From contig NZ_CP031598.1 of the NCBI RefSeq assembly GCF_008728195.1, forward strand, positions 3,100,001-3,164,000: a DNA stretch of 64,000 nucleotides, in the 5' to 3' direction. Shown here piece after piece: positions 51,527 to 60,540 of this stretch. The notes under the pieces were generated by a model, which was given only the letters and a program-made list of their open reading frames with translations, had not been told where the DNA came from and did no database searches. Origin of the DNA: Roseovarius indicus (GTDB lineage: Bacteria; Pseudomonadota; Alphaproteobacteria; Rhodobacterales; Rhodobacteraceae). Each line of letters starts with the position of its first letter. Positions within the stretch are counted from its first letter, which is position 1. Position numbers and translations under genes: made by a program.

Positions 51527-52318
51527 CTATTGATCCTTCCGCCGCAACTGAACCGGCGCGAAATGCTCCGACTGGCGGATCTCGACCTTGCCTTCCTTCA
51601 CCAGCTCCAGCGAGGCCGCAAAGGTCGAGGCCGTGGCCGACCTCCGCCGCCCCGGGTCGGTGGTGAACCCCTCGGGCAGGTAGCTGACGATATCCGTCCA
51701 CGTCCCCGCGAACCCGATCAGCCCGCGCATCCGCTCCAGCGCCTGTTCCAGCGTGAAGAGCGCATCCCGGTCCATCGCGTAAGGCCTGAATTCATCCTTC
51801 GTGCGGATCCGGGCATAGCCCTGCATCAGGTCCAGAAGCGTGGCGGTATAGATCACCTTCTTCACCCGGGTCACGTCCTCGGGAATACCGCGGGCAAAGA
51901 AATCCCGCCCCAGCCTGTCGCGTCCCATCAGACGGGCGGCGCTTTCGCGCATCGCCTGCAGCCGCTCCAGCTGGAACGCCAGGTGCGCCGCCAGCTCCTC
52001 GCCCGACGGCCCCTCATCCTCGGGATCGGGCGGCAGCAACAGGCGGGATTTCAGAAACGCCAGCCACGCCGCCATCACAAGGTAATCGGCCGCCAGCTCG
52101 ATCCGCAGCTGTTTGGCCTTCTCGACGAACGCCAGGTATTGCTGCGCCAGTTGGAGAACGGAAATCTGCCGCAAATCCACCTTCTGCGTCCGCCCCAGCG
52201 TCAGCAGAAGGTCAAGCGGCCCCTCGAACCCGTCGACATCGACGATAAGCGCCTCGGCCGCCATGCGGTCGGCAACGCGTTCGACCTGTCCTGTTTCCTC
52301 GAAGCTCTCATCCACCAT
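51527..52318 (-). CDS. scpA: Kleisin subunit ScpA
   Basis: 263 aa. LIVDVDGFEGPLDLLLTLGRTQKVDLRQISVLQLAQQYLAFVE is the ScpA N-domain (block), followed by YLVMAAWLAFLKSRLLLPPDPEDEGPSGEEL. The C-terminal winged helix ends VKEGKVEIRQSEHFAPVQLRRKDQ. Bridges Smc heads in chromosome condensation. The start overlaps the nagZ stop region by 11 bases. Confidence 0.95.
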   Translation of the reverse strand: MVDESFEETGQVERVADRMAAEALIVDVDGFEGPLDLLLTLGRTQKVDLRQISVLQLAQQYLAFVEKAKQLRIELAADYLVMAAWLAFLKSRLLLPPDPEDEGPSGEELAAHLAFQLERLQAMRESAARLMGRDRLGRDFFARGIPEDVTRVKKVIYTATLLDLMQGYARIRTKDEFRPYAMDRDALFTLEQALERMRGLIGFAGTWTDIVSYLPEGFTTDPGRRRSATASTFAASLELVKEGKVEIRQSEHFAPVQLRRKDQ

Positions 52319-53318
52319 GGTCGCGCCCGTTCATCAGCGCCTCAAGCTTTGCTTCCATGGCATGAATGTCAACCTCGTCGGGGGTCCGCCTTGCCTCCAG
52401 CGCGCTTTCCGCCCGCGCCTGCCCTGCATTCGACAGCGTCTCGGCGGCCTCGGCCACCGCGCGGCGCTCGTCCAGCGTGCCGTTGCAATGCAGGATCACG
52501 TCGCACCCGGCCGCCAGCGCATCGCGGGTGATATCCGTCAGCGAGCCGTGAAGCGCCTTCATCGAGATATCGTCGGTCATGATCAGGCCGAAAAACCCGA
52601 TCTCGTCGCGAATGCATTTCATCACGGTATGAGAGGTCGTCGCCGGCAGGTTGTCGAGCGCGGAATAGACCACATGCGCGGTCATCCCCATGGGCAGGTC
52701 ATTGAGCGCCTTGAACGGCGCGAAATCCACCGCCGACAGCTCCTCGTGCGACACCTCGGCCACCGGCAGCTCCTCGTGGCTGTCCACCAGCGCAAGCCCG
52801 TGCCCGGGGATATGCTTCACCACCGGCAGCACGCCGCCATCCAGCATCCCGTCCGCCACGGCCCGGCCCAGCCTTGCCACCGTCTCGGCATCGAACCCGT
52901 AACACCGGTTCTTCAGGAAATCATGCGTCTCCTCGCGCGCCACGTCGACCAGCGGGGCACAGTTGGCATCCACCCCGATCTCCCGCAGCTCATGCGCGAT
53001 CAGCCGATAGCGTAGATACATCGCCTCCTCGGCCCCGTCCCCGGCGGCGGCCACATGCTCCAGCGGCGGCAGCCACGCGCACCAGCGCGGCGGGCGCAGG
53101 CGCTGCACCCGCCCGCCTTCCTGGTCGATCAGGATCGGCGCCTCGCGCCCCACCGCCGCGCGCATCTCGGAACAGAGCGCGCGCACCTGGTCGGGCGTGT
53201 CGATATTGCGGGCGAACAGGATGAACCCGAACGGGTCGTACTCGGCGAAAAGCGCCGTCTCTTCCCGCGTCAGCCGCAGCCCCTCGGCATCCAGTATCGT
53301 CGCACCGAACCGGCTCAC
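52308..53318 (-). CDS. nagZ: Beta-N-acetylhexosaminidase NagZ
   Basis: 336 aa from GTG 53318, which overlaps the SPOR-gene stop (GTGA) and gives the usual SRFGATILDAEG opening; ATG 53339 adds 7 residues. Motifs: ILIDQEGGRVQRL, GVDANCAPLVDV, KHIPGHGLALVDSHEELP (catalytic loop with His and Asp), IMTDDISMKAL (nucleophile Asp). It removes GlcNAc from anhydromuropeptides in cell-wall recycling, cytosolic. Confidence 0.94.
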   Translation of the reverse strand: MSRFGATILDAEGLRLTREETALFAEYDPFGFILFARNIDTPDQVRALCSEMRAAVGREAPILIDQEGGRVQRLRPPRWCAWLPPLEHVAAAGDGAEEAMYLRYRLIAHELREIGVDANCAPLVDVAREETHDFLKNRCYGFDAETVARLGRAVADGMLDGGVLPVVKHIPGHGLALVDSHEELPVAEVSHEELSAVDFAPFKALNDLPMGMTAHVVYSALDNLPATTSHTVMKCIRDEIGFFGLIMTDDISMKALHGSLTDITRDALAAGCDVILHCNGTLDERRAVAEAAETLSNAGQARAESALEARRTPDEVDIHAMEAKLEALMNGRDHGG

Positions 53319-54244
53319 CGCGTGACCACCGGGATGCATTCCGCCCGTTCCGCCACCAGCGCCGAACAGAAGCGGCGCGCATCCGACAGGTCGGCAAAGC
53401 CCATGGCCCGCAGGCGATAGAAGGTGCGCCCTCCGCTCGTGGCCTTCTCGATCACCCGGTCCTTGTCCTCGAGATACTCGTCAAACCGGTCGGCCAGCTT
53501 GTCCCATTCCTGCACCGCGATCTCGTGGCTGGAAAAGGCGCCAAGCTGTGCCAGCCGCGTGCCCACGGGTATCTTCGACGGGTCGACATCGCGGGCCGAG
53601 GCATTGGCCACCGCCGCCATCGCCACGCCCTCGGGCGAGGTCACAAGGCTCGACGGCCGCGTCTTGGGCCGAAGCGAGCGCCCGATCCCGCCTTCCACCG
53701 GCGGGCTGTCGCGCTCCTCAAGCTCCTCTTCCTCGACCGGCTCGGCGGCGGGCAGTTCCTGCAACGGCTCCACCCCTTCGGCCAGCGACTCCGCCAGCGC
53801 CTCGACCGAGGCAAAGCGCATCGGCGTGTCGTCCTGCGCGACCTCCTCGCCGCTCTCGGCCTCGCCGACCGTCACCGTCGTGGTCCGGTCGTCCAGCCGC
53901 GCCAGTTGCGTATCTTCCAAGCTCAGGTCCAGCGGCTCGGGCGCGAGGATCAGCCGGTCGGCCGGCTTCGCCGCCGTCCCTTCCGCCGCCACGTCATTCA
54001 CCGACAGCCCCTGGTGCAGCGCCTGCCGCCCGCCCGGGTCTTCCGGCTGGATCCGCATCGGTCCCTCGGCGGCGCGAATGACCGGCACGCCACTGACATC
54101 GCGGATCACCAGCTTGTAGCCCCAGACGCCCACGCCAACCACAAGGGCCAGCGACGTCACTGCCCCAAGCAGGTTGACGACACTCTTGATGGATTTCGGC
54201 TGCCCCTCTGCACCGTCACGGTACACCTGTTGCATCTCTGCCAT
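53315..54244 (-). CDS. SPOR-domain inner-membrane protein
   Basis: 309 aa from ATG 54244 (GAGG 6 bases upstream). Single membrane helix about residues 24-44 (VNLLGAVTSLALVVGVGVWGY), a long acidic, low-complexity periplasmic linker, and a C-terminal SPOR domain (about 225-305: RLAQLGAFSSHEIAVQEWDKL ... FYRLRAMGFADLSDARRFCSAL). SPOR domains bind denuded glycan strands at the septum. Sits between argS and nagZ, as in related bacteria. Confidence 0.92.
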   Translation of the reverse strand: MAEMQQVYRDGAEGQPKSIKSVVNLLGAVTSLALVVGVGVWGYKLVIRDVSGVPVIRAAEGPMRIQPEDPGGRQALHQGLSVNDVAAEGTAAKPADRLILAPEPLDLSLEDTQLARLDDRTTTVTVGEAESGEEVAQDDTPMRFASVEALAESLAEGVEPLQELPAAEPVEEEELEERDSPPVEGGIGRSLRPKTRPSSLVTSPEGVAMAAVANASARDVDPSKIPVGTRLAQLGAFSSHEIAVQEWDKLADRFDEYLEDKDRVIEKATSGGRTFYRLRAMGFADLSDARRFCSALVAERAECIPVVTR

Positions 54245-54338
54245 GTCTCGCCTCGCCACTTCCGGCGATGCATCGCCGCCGGACTTTCTGATATCTGCCT
54301 CTAGCGCCCGGCGGTTTGTTTTATGTCTCGGATGCGGC

Positions 54339-56084
54339 TCAGCGCATCTCCTCTGCCGGGACGACCCCGAGAATACCAAGACCGGCGGAAATAACAACGG
54401 TTACGGCCCGTGCAAGGGCGATTTTCGCCTGAGAGGTCGCCGGATCGTCCTCCTGCAGGAAGCGCAAGCCGGGCTCGTCATTGCCCCGGTTCCACAGCGC
54501 ATGCAGCTCGCTCGCCAGGTCGTAGAGGTAGAACGCCACCCGGTGCGGCTCATGCGTCCGCGCCGCAATCTCCACCAGCCGCGGCCACTCGGCCAGCTTC
54601 TTCGCGACCGCCAGCTCCGCCTCATGGGTGAGCCCGCTGATATCCGTGGCCGACAGCGCCGCATCGCTCACGTCGATCCCCGCGGCCTCGGCCTTCCGCA
54701 GCACCGAACACACCCGCGCATGGGCATATTGCACGTAGAAAACCGGGTTTTCCTTCGACTGCTCCAGCACCTTGTCAAAGTCGAAATCAAGCGGCGCGTC
54801 ATTCTTCCGCGTCAGCATCACGAAGCGCGTCACATCCGAGCCCACCTGGTCGACCACGTCGCGAAGGGTCACAAACGTGCCCGCCCGCTTCGACATCTTG
54901 AAGGGCTCGCCGTTCTTGTAAAGTTTCACCAGCTGCGTCAGCTTGATATCGAGCGGCACCCGCCCGTCGGTCAAGGCACTCACCGCCGCCTTCATCCGCT
55001 TGACGTAACCGCCATGGTCGGCGCCGAACACATCAATAAGCGCGTCGAACCCCCTGGAAACCTTGTCATAATGATAGGCGATGTCGGGCGCGAAATAGGT
55101 CCAGCTGCCATCCGATTTCTTCACCGGCCGGTCGACATCGTCGCCATGCTCGGTCGACTTGAACAGCGTCTGCTCCCGCGCCTCCCAATCCTCGGGCACC
55201 TTGCCCTTGGGCGGCTCAAGCACGCCCTCGTAAATCAGGCCCTTCTCCTCCAAGGCGTTCAGCGCCTCCTCGATCCGGCCCGTCCCGTAAAGCGACTTCT
55301 CGGAATAGAACACGTCCATCTCGACGCCAAGCGCCTTCAGGTCCGCCCGGATCAGGTCCATCATCTTGTCGGTGGAAAAATCCCGCACCTTCTCGAGCCA
55401 GACCGACTCCGGCTGATCGACATAGGCATCGCCCACTTCCGCCTTCAAAGCCTCGCCCACCGGCACAAGGTAATCGCCCGGATAGGTGCCGTCCTCGAAC
55501 GCCACGGCCTGCCCGTGCGCCTCCAGATACCGAAGGTAAACAGACCGCGCCAGCACATCGACCTGCGCGCCGCCATCGTTGATGTAATACTCCCGCGTGA
55601 CGTCATAGCCCGCGTAATCCAGCAGGCTCGCCAGCGCATCGCCGAACACCGCGCCGCGCGTGTGCCCAACATGCAAGGGCCCCGTCGGGTTGGCCGAGAC
55701 ATACTCGACATTCACCTTCTGCCCCTTGCCCATCTCCGAGCGCCCGAACGCCTCGCCGCCCGCCAGCGCCTTGTGGATCACACCCTGCCACACCGACGCC
55801 GACAGCCGCAGGTTCAGGAACCCCGGCCCCGCCACCTCGGCACTTTCGATCCAGCTCTCACCGGAAAGCCGCTCCGCCAAAGCCCCCGCGATATCCCGCG
55901 GCTTCATCCCCGCGGGCTTGGCCAGAACCATCGCCGCGTTCGTCGCCATGTCGCCATGCGCCGCATCGCGCGGCGGCTCGACCGTCACGTTGGCGGTGTC
56001 CAGCCCCCCGGGCAGCTCACCCGCCTCCTGCATCGCCTGCAGCGTGTCCAGAACAAGGCTTCTGATTTCGGTGAAGAGGTTCAT
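54339..56084 (-). CDS. argS: Arginyl-tRNA synthetase
   Basis: 581 aa, normal size. Class Ia signature [14 protein letters not shown] (HIGH-like, about residue 133) and KMSKRAGTF (KMSKS-like, about 395), N-terminal Add-1 domain and C-terminal DALR domain. ATG 56084 gives the canonical [18 protein letters not shown]; upstream in-frame sequence to 56207 is part of the dgt intergenic region and is not conserved. Confidence 0.98.
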   Translation of the reverse strand: MNLFTEIRSLVLDTLQAMQEAGELPGGLDTANVTVEPPRDAAHGDMATNAAMVLAKPAGMKPRDIAGALAERLSGESWIESAEVAGPGFLNLRLSASVWQGVIHKALAGGEAFGRSEMGKGQKVNVEYVSANPTGPLHVGHTRGAVFGDALASLLDYAGYDVTREYYINDGGAQVDVLARSVYLRYLEAHGQAVAFEDGTYPGDYLVPVGEALKAEVGDAYVDQPESVWLEKVRDFSTDKMMDLIRADLKALGVEMDVFYSEKSLYGTGRIEEALNALEEKGLIYEGVLEPPKGKVPEDWEAREQTLFKSTEHGDDVDRPVKKSDGSWTYFAPDIAYHYDKVSRGFDALIDVFGADHGGYVKRMKAAVSALTDGRVPLDIKLTQLVKLYKNGEPFKMSKRAGTFVTLRDVVDQVGSDVTRFVMLTRKNDAPLDFDFDKVLEQSKENPVFYVQYAHARVCSVLRKAEAAGIDVSDAALSATDISGLTHEAELAVAKKLAEWPRLVEIAARTHEPHRVAFYLYDLASELHALWNRGNDEPGLRFLQEDDPATSQAKIALARAVTVVISAGLGILGVVPAEEMR

Positions 56085-56157
56085 ATGCGTTTCGTCCTTC
56101 CAGCGTTGGCGCCGGTTTACCACCGCCAGCCTTGGCGTCAATCGGCCTGACCGGCCG

Positions 56158-57324
56158 TCAGCCGCGACGTTCCCCCGCCCCGCCGGGCCCGCCCAGCAGC
56201 CGCGCATGGCTTTCCAGCGCGAAGCGGTCGGTCATCCCGGCGATATAGTCGCAGACCAGCCGTGCCAGCGCGGTCTCCCCCTCGGCCCGCGCCACATCCT
56301 CCTGCCAACGCTTGGGCAGGAACTGGGGCTTCTCCATGTAGAAGGGAAACAGCTCCTCGACCACGGCCGTCACCTGCTTGCGCATCTCCACGACCGAGGG
56401 CGCCCGGTACATGTGCCGGAACAGGAACGCCTTGATCTCCTTCATGTGCCGCCAGACATCGTCCGAGAACGCAATCGCCGGCCGGCCGAGATGCCGCACC
56501 GCCTCCACGCTCTCGGGGTTCGCCTCCTCCAGCACCCCCCGCGACGTCTCGATCACATCGGCCACCATCACGCCGAACACCCGCCGCAGCGCCTCGTGCC
56601 GCCGCCGGTAGTCATCCAGCCCCGGATAGACCCGATCAACCTCGTCATAACAATCGCCCACGATCGGCAACCCGCGAATATCGGCTTCCGTAAACAGCTT
56701 CGCCCGCAACCCGTCATGCAGATCGTGGTTGTTATACGCGATATCATCCGACAACGCCGCCACCTGCGCCTCGGCACTCGCATGCGTATAAAGCTCCAGG
56801 TCATGCCGCTCGTCATACTCCGCCAGCGCCCAGGGCAGATCCCCCGTCACCGGCCCGTTATGCTTGGCGATCCCCTCCAGCGTCTCCCATGTCAGGTTCA
56901 GCCCGTCGAACCCCGCGTAATGCCGCTCAAGCGACGTCACGATCCTGAGCGCCTGCGCGTTATGGTCAAACCCGCCATAAGGCGCCATCAAACCGTCCAG
57001 CGCATCCTCGCCCGTATGCCCGAACGGCGTGTGGCCGAGGTCATGCGCCAAAGCCACCGCCTCGGTCAGCTCCTGGTTCAGCCCCAGCGCCCCCGCAATC
57101 GTCCGCGCCACCTGCGCCACCTCGATGGAATGCGTAAGCCGCGTGCGGAAATAATCCCCCTCGTGCTCGACGAAGACCTGCGTCTTGTGCTTGAGCCGCC
57201 GAAAGGCGCTGGAATGGATGATCCGGTCGCGATCCCGCTGAAAACATGAACGGAACGCGCTTTCCTCCTCGGCCACCAGCCGGCCATGCGTTTTTGCAGG
57301 GTCCGCCGCATACCGCTTCTGCAT
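56158..57324 (-). CDS. dgt: Deoxyguanosinetriphosphate triphosphohydrolase-like protein
   Basis: 388 aa. HD motif: [20 protein letters not shown] and [20 protein letters not shown], with a later [13 protein letters not shown] and [14 protein letters not shown]. The opening [16 protein letters not shown] is typical of the alphaproteobacterial type. ATG 57324 is 8 bases after AAGGA. It hydrolyses dNTPs to nucleosides and triphosphate. Divergent from erpA. Confidence 0.96.
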   Translation of the reverse strand: MQKRYAADPAKTHGRLVAEEESAFRSCFQRDRDRIIHSSAFRRLKHKTQVFVEHEGDYFRTRLTHSIEVAQVARTIAGALGLNQELTEAVALAHDLGHTPFGHTGEDALDGLMAPYGGFDHNAQALRIVTSLERHYAGFDGLNLTWETLEGIAKHNGPVTGDLPWALAEYDERHDLELYTHASAEAQVAALSDDIAYNNHDLHDGLRAKLFTEADIRGLPIVGDCYDEVDRVYPGLDDYRRRHEALRRVFGVMVADVIETSRGVLEEANPESVEAVRHLGRPAIAFSDDVWRHMKEIKAFLFRHMYRAPSVVEMRKQVTAVVEELFPFYMEKPQFLPKRWQEDVARAEGETALARLVCDYIAGMTDRFALESHARLLGGPGGAGERRG

Positions 57325-57405
57325 GACCACTATCCTTGTCGCCTGTTCCCCGAGCCCATATATTGCAGCCAAGCGAACAAGGAAACCACGAGGGTTTATC
57401 GACAG

Positions 57406-57729
57406 ATGGAACTGCCACCGAAAGTCACCGACCGCGCCTTTGCCCGGCTGGCCGAAATCGGCGCCGGCGATCAGGGGCAGGCCCTGCGCATCGCCGTCGA
57501 GGGGGGCGGATGCTCGGGATTCCAATATGATATCAAGCTGGATCAGCCCGCCGATGACGACCTCATTCTCGAGGGTCAGGGCCAGAAAGTCGTGGTCGAC
57601 AGCATCTCGCTGCCCTTCCTGAACGGCGCCACCATCGACTTCGCCGAGGAAATCATCGGCGCCCGGTTCACCATCGAGAACCCCAACGCCAGCAGCTCCT
57701 GCGGCTGCGGCACGTCTTTCGCGATGTAA
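57406..57729 (+). CDS. erpA: A-type Fe-S carrier (ErpA/SufA-like)
   Basis: 107 aa. Cluster ligands in GGGCSGFQY (about residue 37) and SSCGCGTSF (about 101-105), i.e. the Cys-X(n)-Cys-Gly-Cys of HesB/IscA proteins. Delivers clusters from the Suf scaffold, 33 kb away in this window, to apoproteins. The protein lacks an obvious leader; the frame stays open upstream to 57286 but MELPPKVTDRAFARL is the natural start. Confidence 0.95.
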   Translation: MELPPKVTDRAFARLAEIGAGDQGQALRIAVEGGGCSGFQYDIKLDQPADDDLILEGQGQKVVVDSISLPFLNGATIDFAEEIIGARFTIENPNASSSCGCGTSFAM

Positions 57730-57768
57730 ATCAAAACCTTGAAGGGCGCCGTTAAAGCGCCCTTCCCG

Positions 57769-58674
57769 TCATTCGGCCGGCACGATCCGCGTGTCTTCCG
57801 GCCGCGGCCGCGTCTGGTCCCAGACCAGCCAGCTGCCCGCCGCGATCACGATCGCCGCCCCCACGAAGACCCCCGCCCAGGGCGTCTCGCCAAAGGCCAC
57901 GAAGCCGATCGCGACCATCCACAGGAACTGCAGGTTCATCAGCGGCGTCACAACGTAGGCCGGCAACAGCCGCAACGCCGCCACCAGCACCCAGCGCGCC
58001 CCGAACAGGAACACCGCATAGGCACAGGCCCAGCCCAGGTCGGCCAGTCCCATCGGCTGGAACACGAAAGGCAGCGCACAGGCCATCACCGCCATCAGCG
58101 CCAGATTCGGATAGAACACCTGCGACAGGATATTGTCGTCCCGCTGGCCGATATAGCGCGAGGCCACCATCGACACCGTGCCCAGCACCACCGCCGCCAG
58201 CGCCACAAGATGCCCAAGGCCCACGCTGCTCAGTCCGCCGGGGAAAAGGCACATCACCCCCACCGTGCCCAGCACCAGCGCCGCCCAGACCTGCGGCCGC
58301 ACCGCCTCGCCCAGGACCGGGCCAGACAGCAGCGCCGCCACCAGCGGAATGAGCGCGATGAACAGGAACACCTCGGCAAAGGGCAGCAGCCGGAACGCAT
58401 AGAAGAACGCGATCGAGCCCAGCACCGTCGCCCCCGCCCTGATCGCCATCGCCTTCGGACACGCCGTGCGCACCCCCCGCCACTGCCCGCCCTTCCGGTT
58501 CGACACCAGCGCCAACAACGCCACGATCCCCCCCGACAGCGCAAACAACTGCGGCGCCGCGTAAGACGTGGCGAACAGCTTGGTGATCGCATCCGCCGTC
58601 GAAATCAGAAGCGTGTAAAGCGCGGTCAGCCCCACGCCAACAAGCAAGGCACTGCGCGCGACAGACCCGATCAT
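57769..58674 (-). CDS. DMT-superfamily (EamA) transporter
   Basis: 301 aa with ten hydrophobic segments, two EamA repeats (about residues 8-140 and 153-290). Similar to RhaT/YdcZ-like drug and metabolite exporters. Its start overlaps the stop of the 357-aa gene by 4 bases, making it the third gene of the repeat-protein set. Substrate unknown; if the genes act together it could export a product of the other two (speculative). Confidence 0.9.
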   Translation of the reverse strand: MIGSVARSALLVGVGLTALYTLLISTADAITKLFATSYAAPQLFALSGGIVALLALVSNRKGGQWRGVRTACPKAMAIRAGATVLGSIAFFYAFRLLPFAEVFLFIALIPLVAALLSGPVLGEAVRPQVWAALVLGTVGVMCLFPGGLSSVGLGHLVALAAVVLGTVSMVASRYIGQRDDNILSQVFYPNLALMAVMACALPFVFQPMGLADLGWACAYAVFLFGARWVLVAALRLLPAYVVTPLMNLQFLWMVAIGFVAFGETPWAGVFVGAAIVIAAGSWLVWDQTRPRPEDTRIVPAE

Positions 58675-59744
58675 GTCAAACCTCCCGGCCCACCGGCCCT
58701 CGCGAAACCCTTGAAAAAGGCCCCGAAATCAACCGCCTGCTCGGCCGCCGCCAGCACCGTGCGCGCCTCGTCCGACAGCCGGTCGCCCACCCGGTCGCGC
58801 ATTTGCGTCCAGTCCGGGCTGCGCGCCTCGGTCATGTTGTACATGCAGTCCGACAGCTCCCGCAGCGGGCCCGAATTGGGCTCCGGCGCGGCAAACACCA
58901 CGGCCCCCTCGGGCATCTCGTGGGCAAACCCGCCCCGCCCCGACAGGTCCATGAACCAGTTCACCATCAGCCAGGTGTGATAGTCGTCCATCCCCCCCGG
59001 CCGATCCGCCGGCATCACCTGGAACCGCATCACCTGGTCCGACAGCCACCGCTCCCACACCGGCGGCGGCGTCTTCCCGGCAAACCGCAGCGCAATGCAA
59101 ACCTCTGAAAGCAAATCGATATTCAGCTCCAGAAACGCCAGCGTGCCGGCATAGCACAGGCTGTCGATCATCTCGGGGTCGGCCCCGGGGTCGGTCCGTC
59201 CATATTCCGACAGGTAGAACACGATATGGGTCAGCTCATACGCCGCCTTCTTGTTCGGCAGCGCGAACGTGTCCGACCGCCGCGCAAAGGCCCTTAGCCG
59301 GTCGTCAAGCTCGTGATCCGAAACCACCGGGTCGACCCCCCGGCGCAGGCACAGCCGCCGCGCCTCGGCACGCTGCAGGTCCGACAGTTCGGCCCCGGCC
59401 AGCCCCTGCGACGCGACCCACTCGGCCAGCGCCGCCCCCTTGTTCCCCGGCAGCCCGAGATCTTCGAGATCCAGGCAGATCGACAGGAAAAACCGGTAAT
59501 ATTGCGGGAAAAACCCGATCCGCTTCTCGATTTCCCCGTAAAGCCCCGCATAGGCCTCGAGCGCGGCCTCGCCCGGCCGGGAATCGGCTGTCTCCAGCAC
59601 GTTGAGAAGTTCGGCGTTCTCCTTGAGCCAGAAAACGTCTTCATGCGGGCGCCGCTCACGCGCGACACGGTCGACAAGCGCTGCCTGCCGTGCCGCGCGC
59701 GTGCGCTGGCGAAACGGAACGTTCAGATGAAGTATGCTAGCCAT
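58671..59744 (-). CDS. Protein of unknown function (357 aa), partner of the repeat protein
   Basis: 357 aa, soluble, mostly helical, with six or so scattered cysteines and no recognised catalytic motif. It opens ASILHLNVPFRQRTRAARQA; conserved-looking blocks are RIGFFPQYYRFFLSICLDLEDLGLPG, AYELTHIVFYLSEYGRTD and DDYHTWLMVNWFMDLSGRGGF. I recall similar proteins in Rhodobacterales under a DUF label but cannot verify it. It starts 50 bases after the repeat-protein stop and overlaps the transporter start by 4 bases. Confidence 0.75.
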   Translation of the reverse strand: MASILHLNVPFRQRTRAARQAALVDRVARERRPHEDVFWLKENAELLNVLETADSRPGEAALEAYAGLYGEIEKRIGFFPQYYRFFLSICLDLEDLGLPGNKGAALAEWVASQGLAGAELSDLQRAEARRLCLRRGVDPVVSDHELDDRLRAFARRSDTFALPNKKAAYELTHIVFYLSEYGRTDPGADPEMIDSLCYAGTLAFLELNIDLLSEVCIALRFAGKTPPPVWERWLSDQVMRFQVMPADRPGGMDDYHTWLMVNWFMDLSGRGGFAHEMPEGAVVFAAPEPNSGPLRELSDCMYNMTEARSPDWTQMRDRVGDRLSDEARTVLAAAEQAVDFGAFFKGFARAGGPGGLT

Positions 59745-59794
59745 CTATTTGATTTCTCCAAGCTTCGTCAGTTTGTCCGTTCCGCATCCGCGGC

Positions 59795-60214
59795 TTACAT
59801 GCTCGAGGTGAACATCTCGCAGCCGTCGCCTTCCTCGGCGGTCACGACCCTGGGGCCCATCGACGAGGTGAAAGCGCCGACGGCCTCACCGGTCTCGGCC
59901 GCGCTGGCCGTGACGGGCGCCATGGACGAGGTGAACAGCTCGACCGCGTCACCGGTGCCCGCCTCGGCCGACGCCACCGGCGCCATCGACGAGGTGAAAA
60001 GCCCGGTCACGTCGCCCGCGCCGGCATCGGCCACGGTGGCCGGGCCCATCGACGAGGTGAACATCTCGACGCCATCGCCGAGTCCCGCATCGGCACGGGC
60101 AACCGGCGACATCGACGAGGTGAAGGCGCCAACGGCATCGCCATCGAGCAGGCTGGCATGGGCGCGCGAAGAAGTGGTTTCAAAGGTTTGAACAAGCTTA
60201 CGATTTGCAGACAT
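59795..60214 (-). CDS. 21-residue-repeat protein (FTSSM repeats)
   Basis: 139 aa. After a 30-residue N-terminal part (SANRKLVQTFETTSSRAHASLLDGDAVGA), FTSSM occurs six times, at residues 31, 52, 73, 94, 115 and 135: spacing 21, 21, 21, 21, 20. Units read FTSSM-(S/G/A)-P-x(5)-A-x-A-G-x-G-(D/E)-x-(V/T)-x-x, and the last FTSSM is the C-terminus. GGGAG lies 7 bases before ATG 60214, supporting expression. There is no signal peptide, only one Cys (132) and no known domain. Codons for FTSSM are nearly identical (TTC-ACC-TCG-TCG-ATG), so the DNA is a 63-bp tandem repeat. Multi-core peptide precursor, structural repeat and scaffold are all possible. Confidence 0.85.
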   Translation of the reverse strand: MSANRKLVQTFETTSSRAHASLLDGDAVGAFTSSMSPVARADAGLGDGVEMFTSSMGPATVADAGAGDVTGLFTSSMAPVASAEAGTGDAVELFTSSMAPVTASAAETGEAVGAFTSSMGPRVVTAEEGDGCEMFTSSM

Positions 60215-60297
60215 TGGTTAACTCCCGTGTATGACGTTGCCCGAAAACGCTTGCACGTTAAACGGGACTTGCCAACACGGATTTCTCTCATAGCGAG

Positions 60298-60306
60298 TTA
60301 TCCACA
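60298..60306 (+). promoter_or_regulatory. DnaA box 1
   Basis: TTATCCACA, exact consensus, within the sequence AGTTATCCACAGG that recurs 89 bases downstream. Confidence 0.7.
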
Positions 60307-60386
60307 GGGCAGTTTCGCCAAAACCGATCTGGCAAATCTTTGAAAATTCGTCGGGTTTTTCGCGTACAAACAATACTTAAAAAAAG

Positions 60387-60395
60387 TTATCCACA
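60387..60395 (+). promoter_or_regulatory. DnaA box 2
   Basis: TTATCCACA, exact consensus, same orientation and same flanks as box 1, in an AT-rich stretch (about 60330-60440). The 326-base gap 60215-60540 contains no gene. Confidence 0.7.
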
Positions 60396-60540
60396 GGCCT
60401 GATCTTAAACAACTTTCAACTTGCAATTGTGCACTTTATGGCGAATCGATCAGTCAACATCTGACACTCCTCCAACCCCCGCCCTTGCCACCGCCGGCCG
60501 CCTGCGCGATAGAAAGGGCGAACCAGCGCGGAGGACCCGG

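Noticed and set aside
59812..60130. CRISPR array reading of the 63-bp tandem repeats
   Set aside because: The repeats are in frame within an open gene with a ribosome site, spacers encode related residues and no cas gene is present.
60215..60540. Chromosomal replication origin
   Set aside because: Only two DnaA boxes and AT-richness are seen; no dnaA, gidA, parAB or hemE nearby and no skew data. Kept only as DnaA-box findings.
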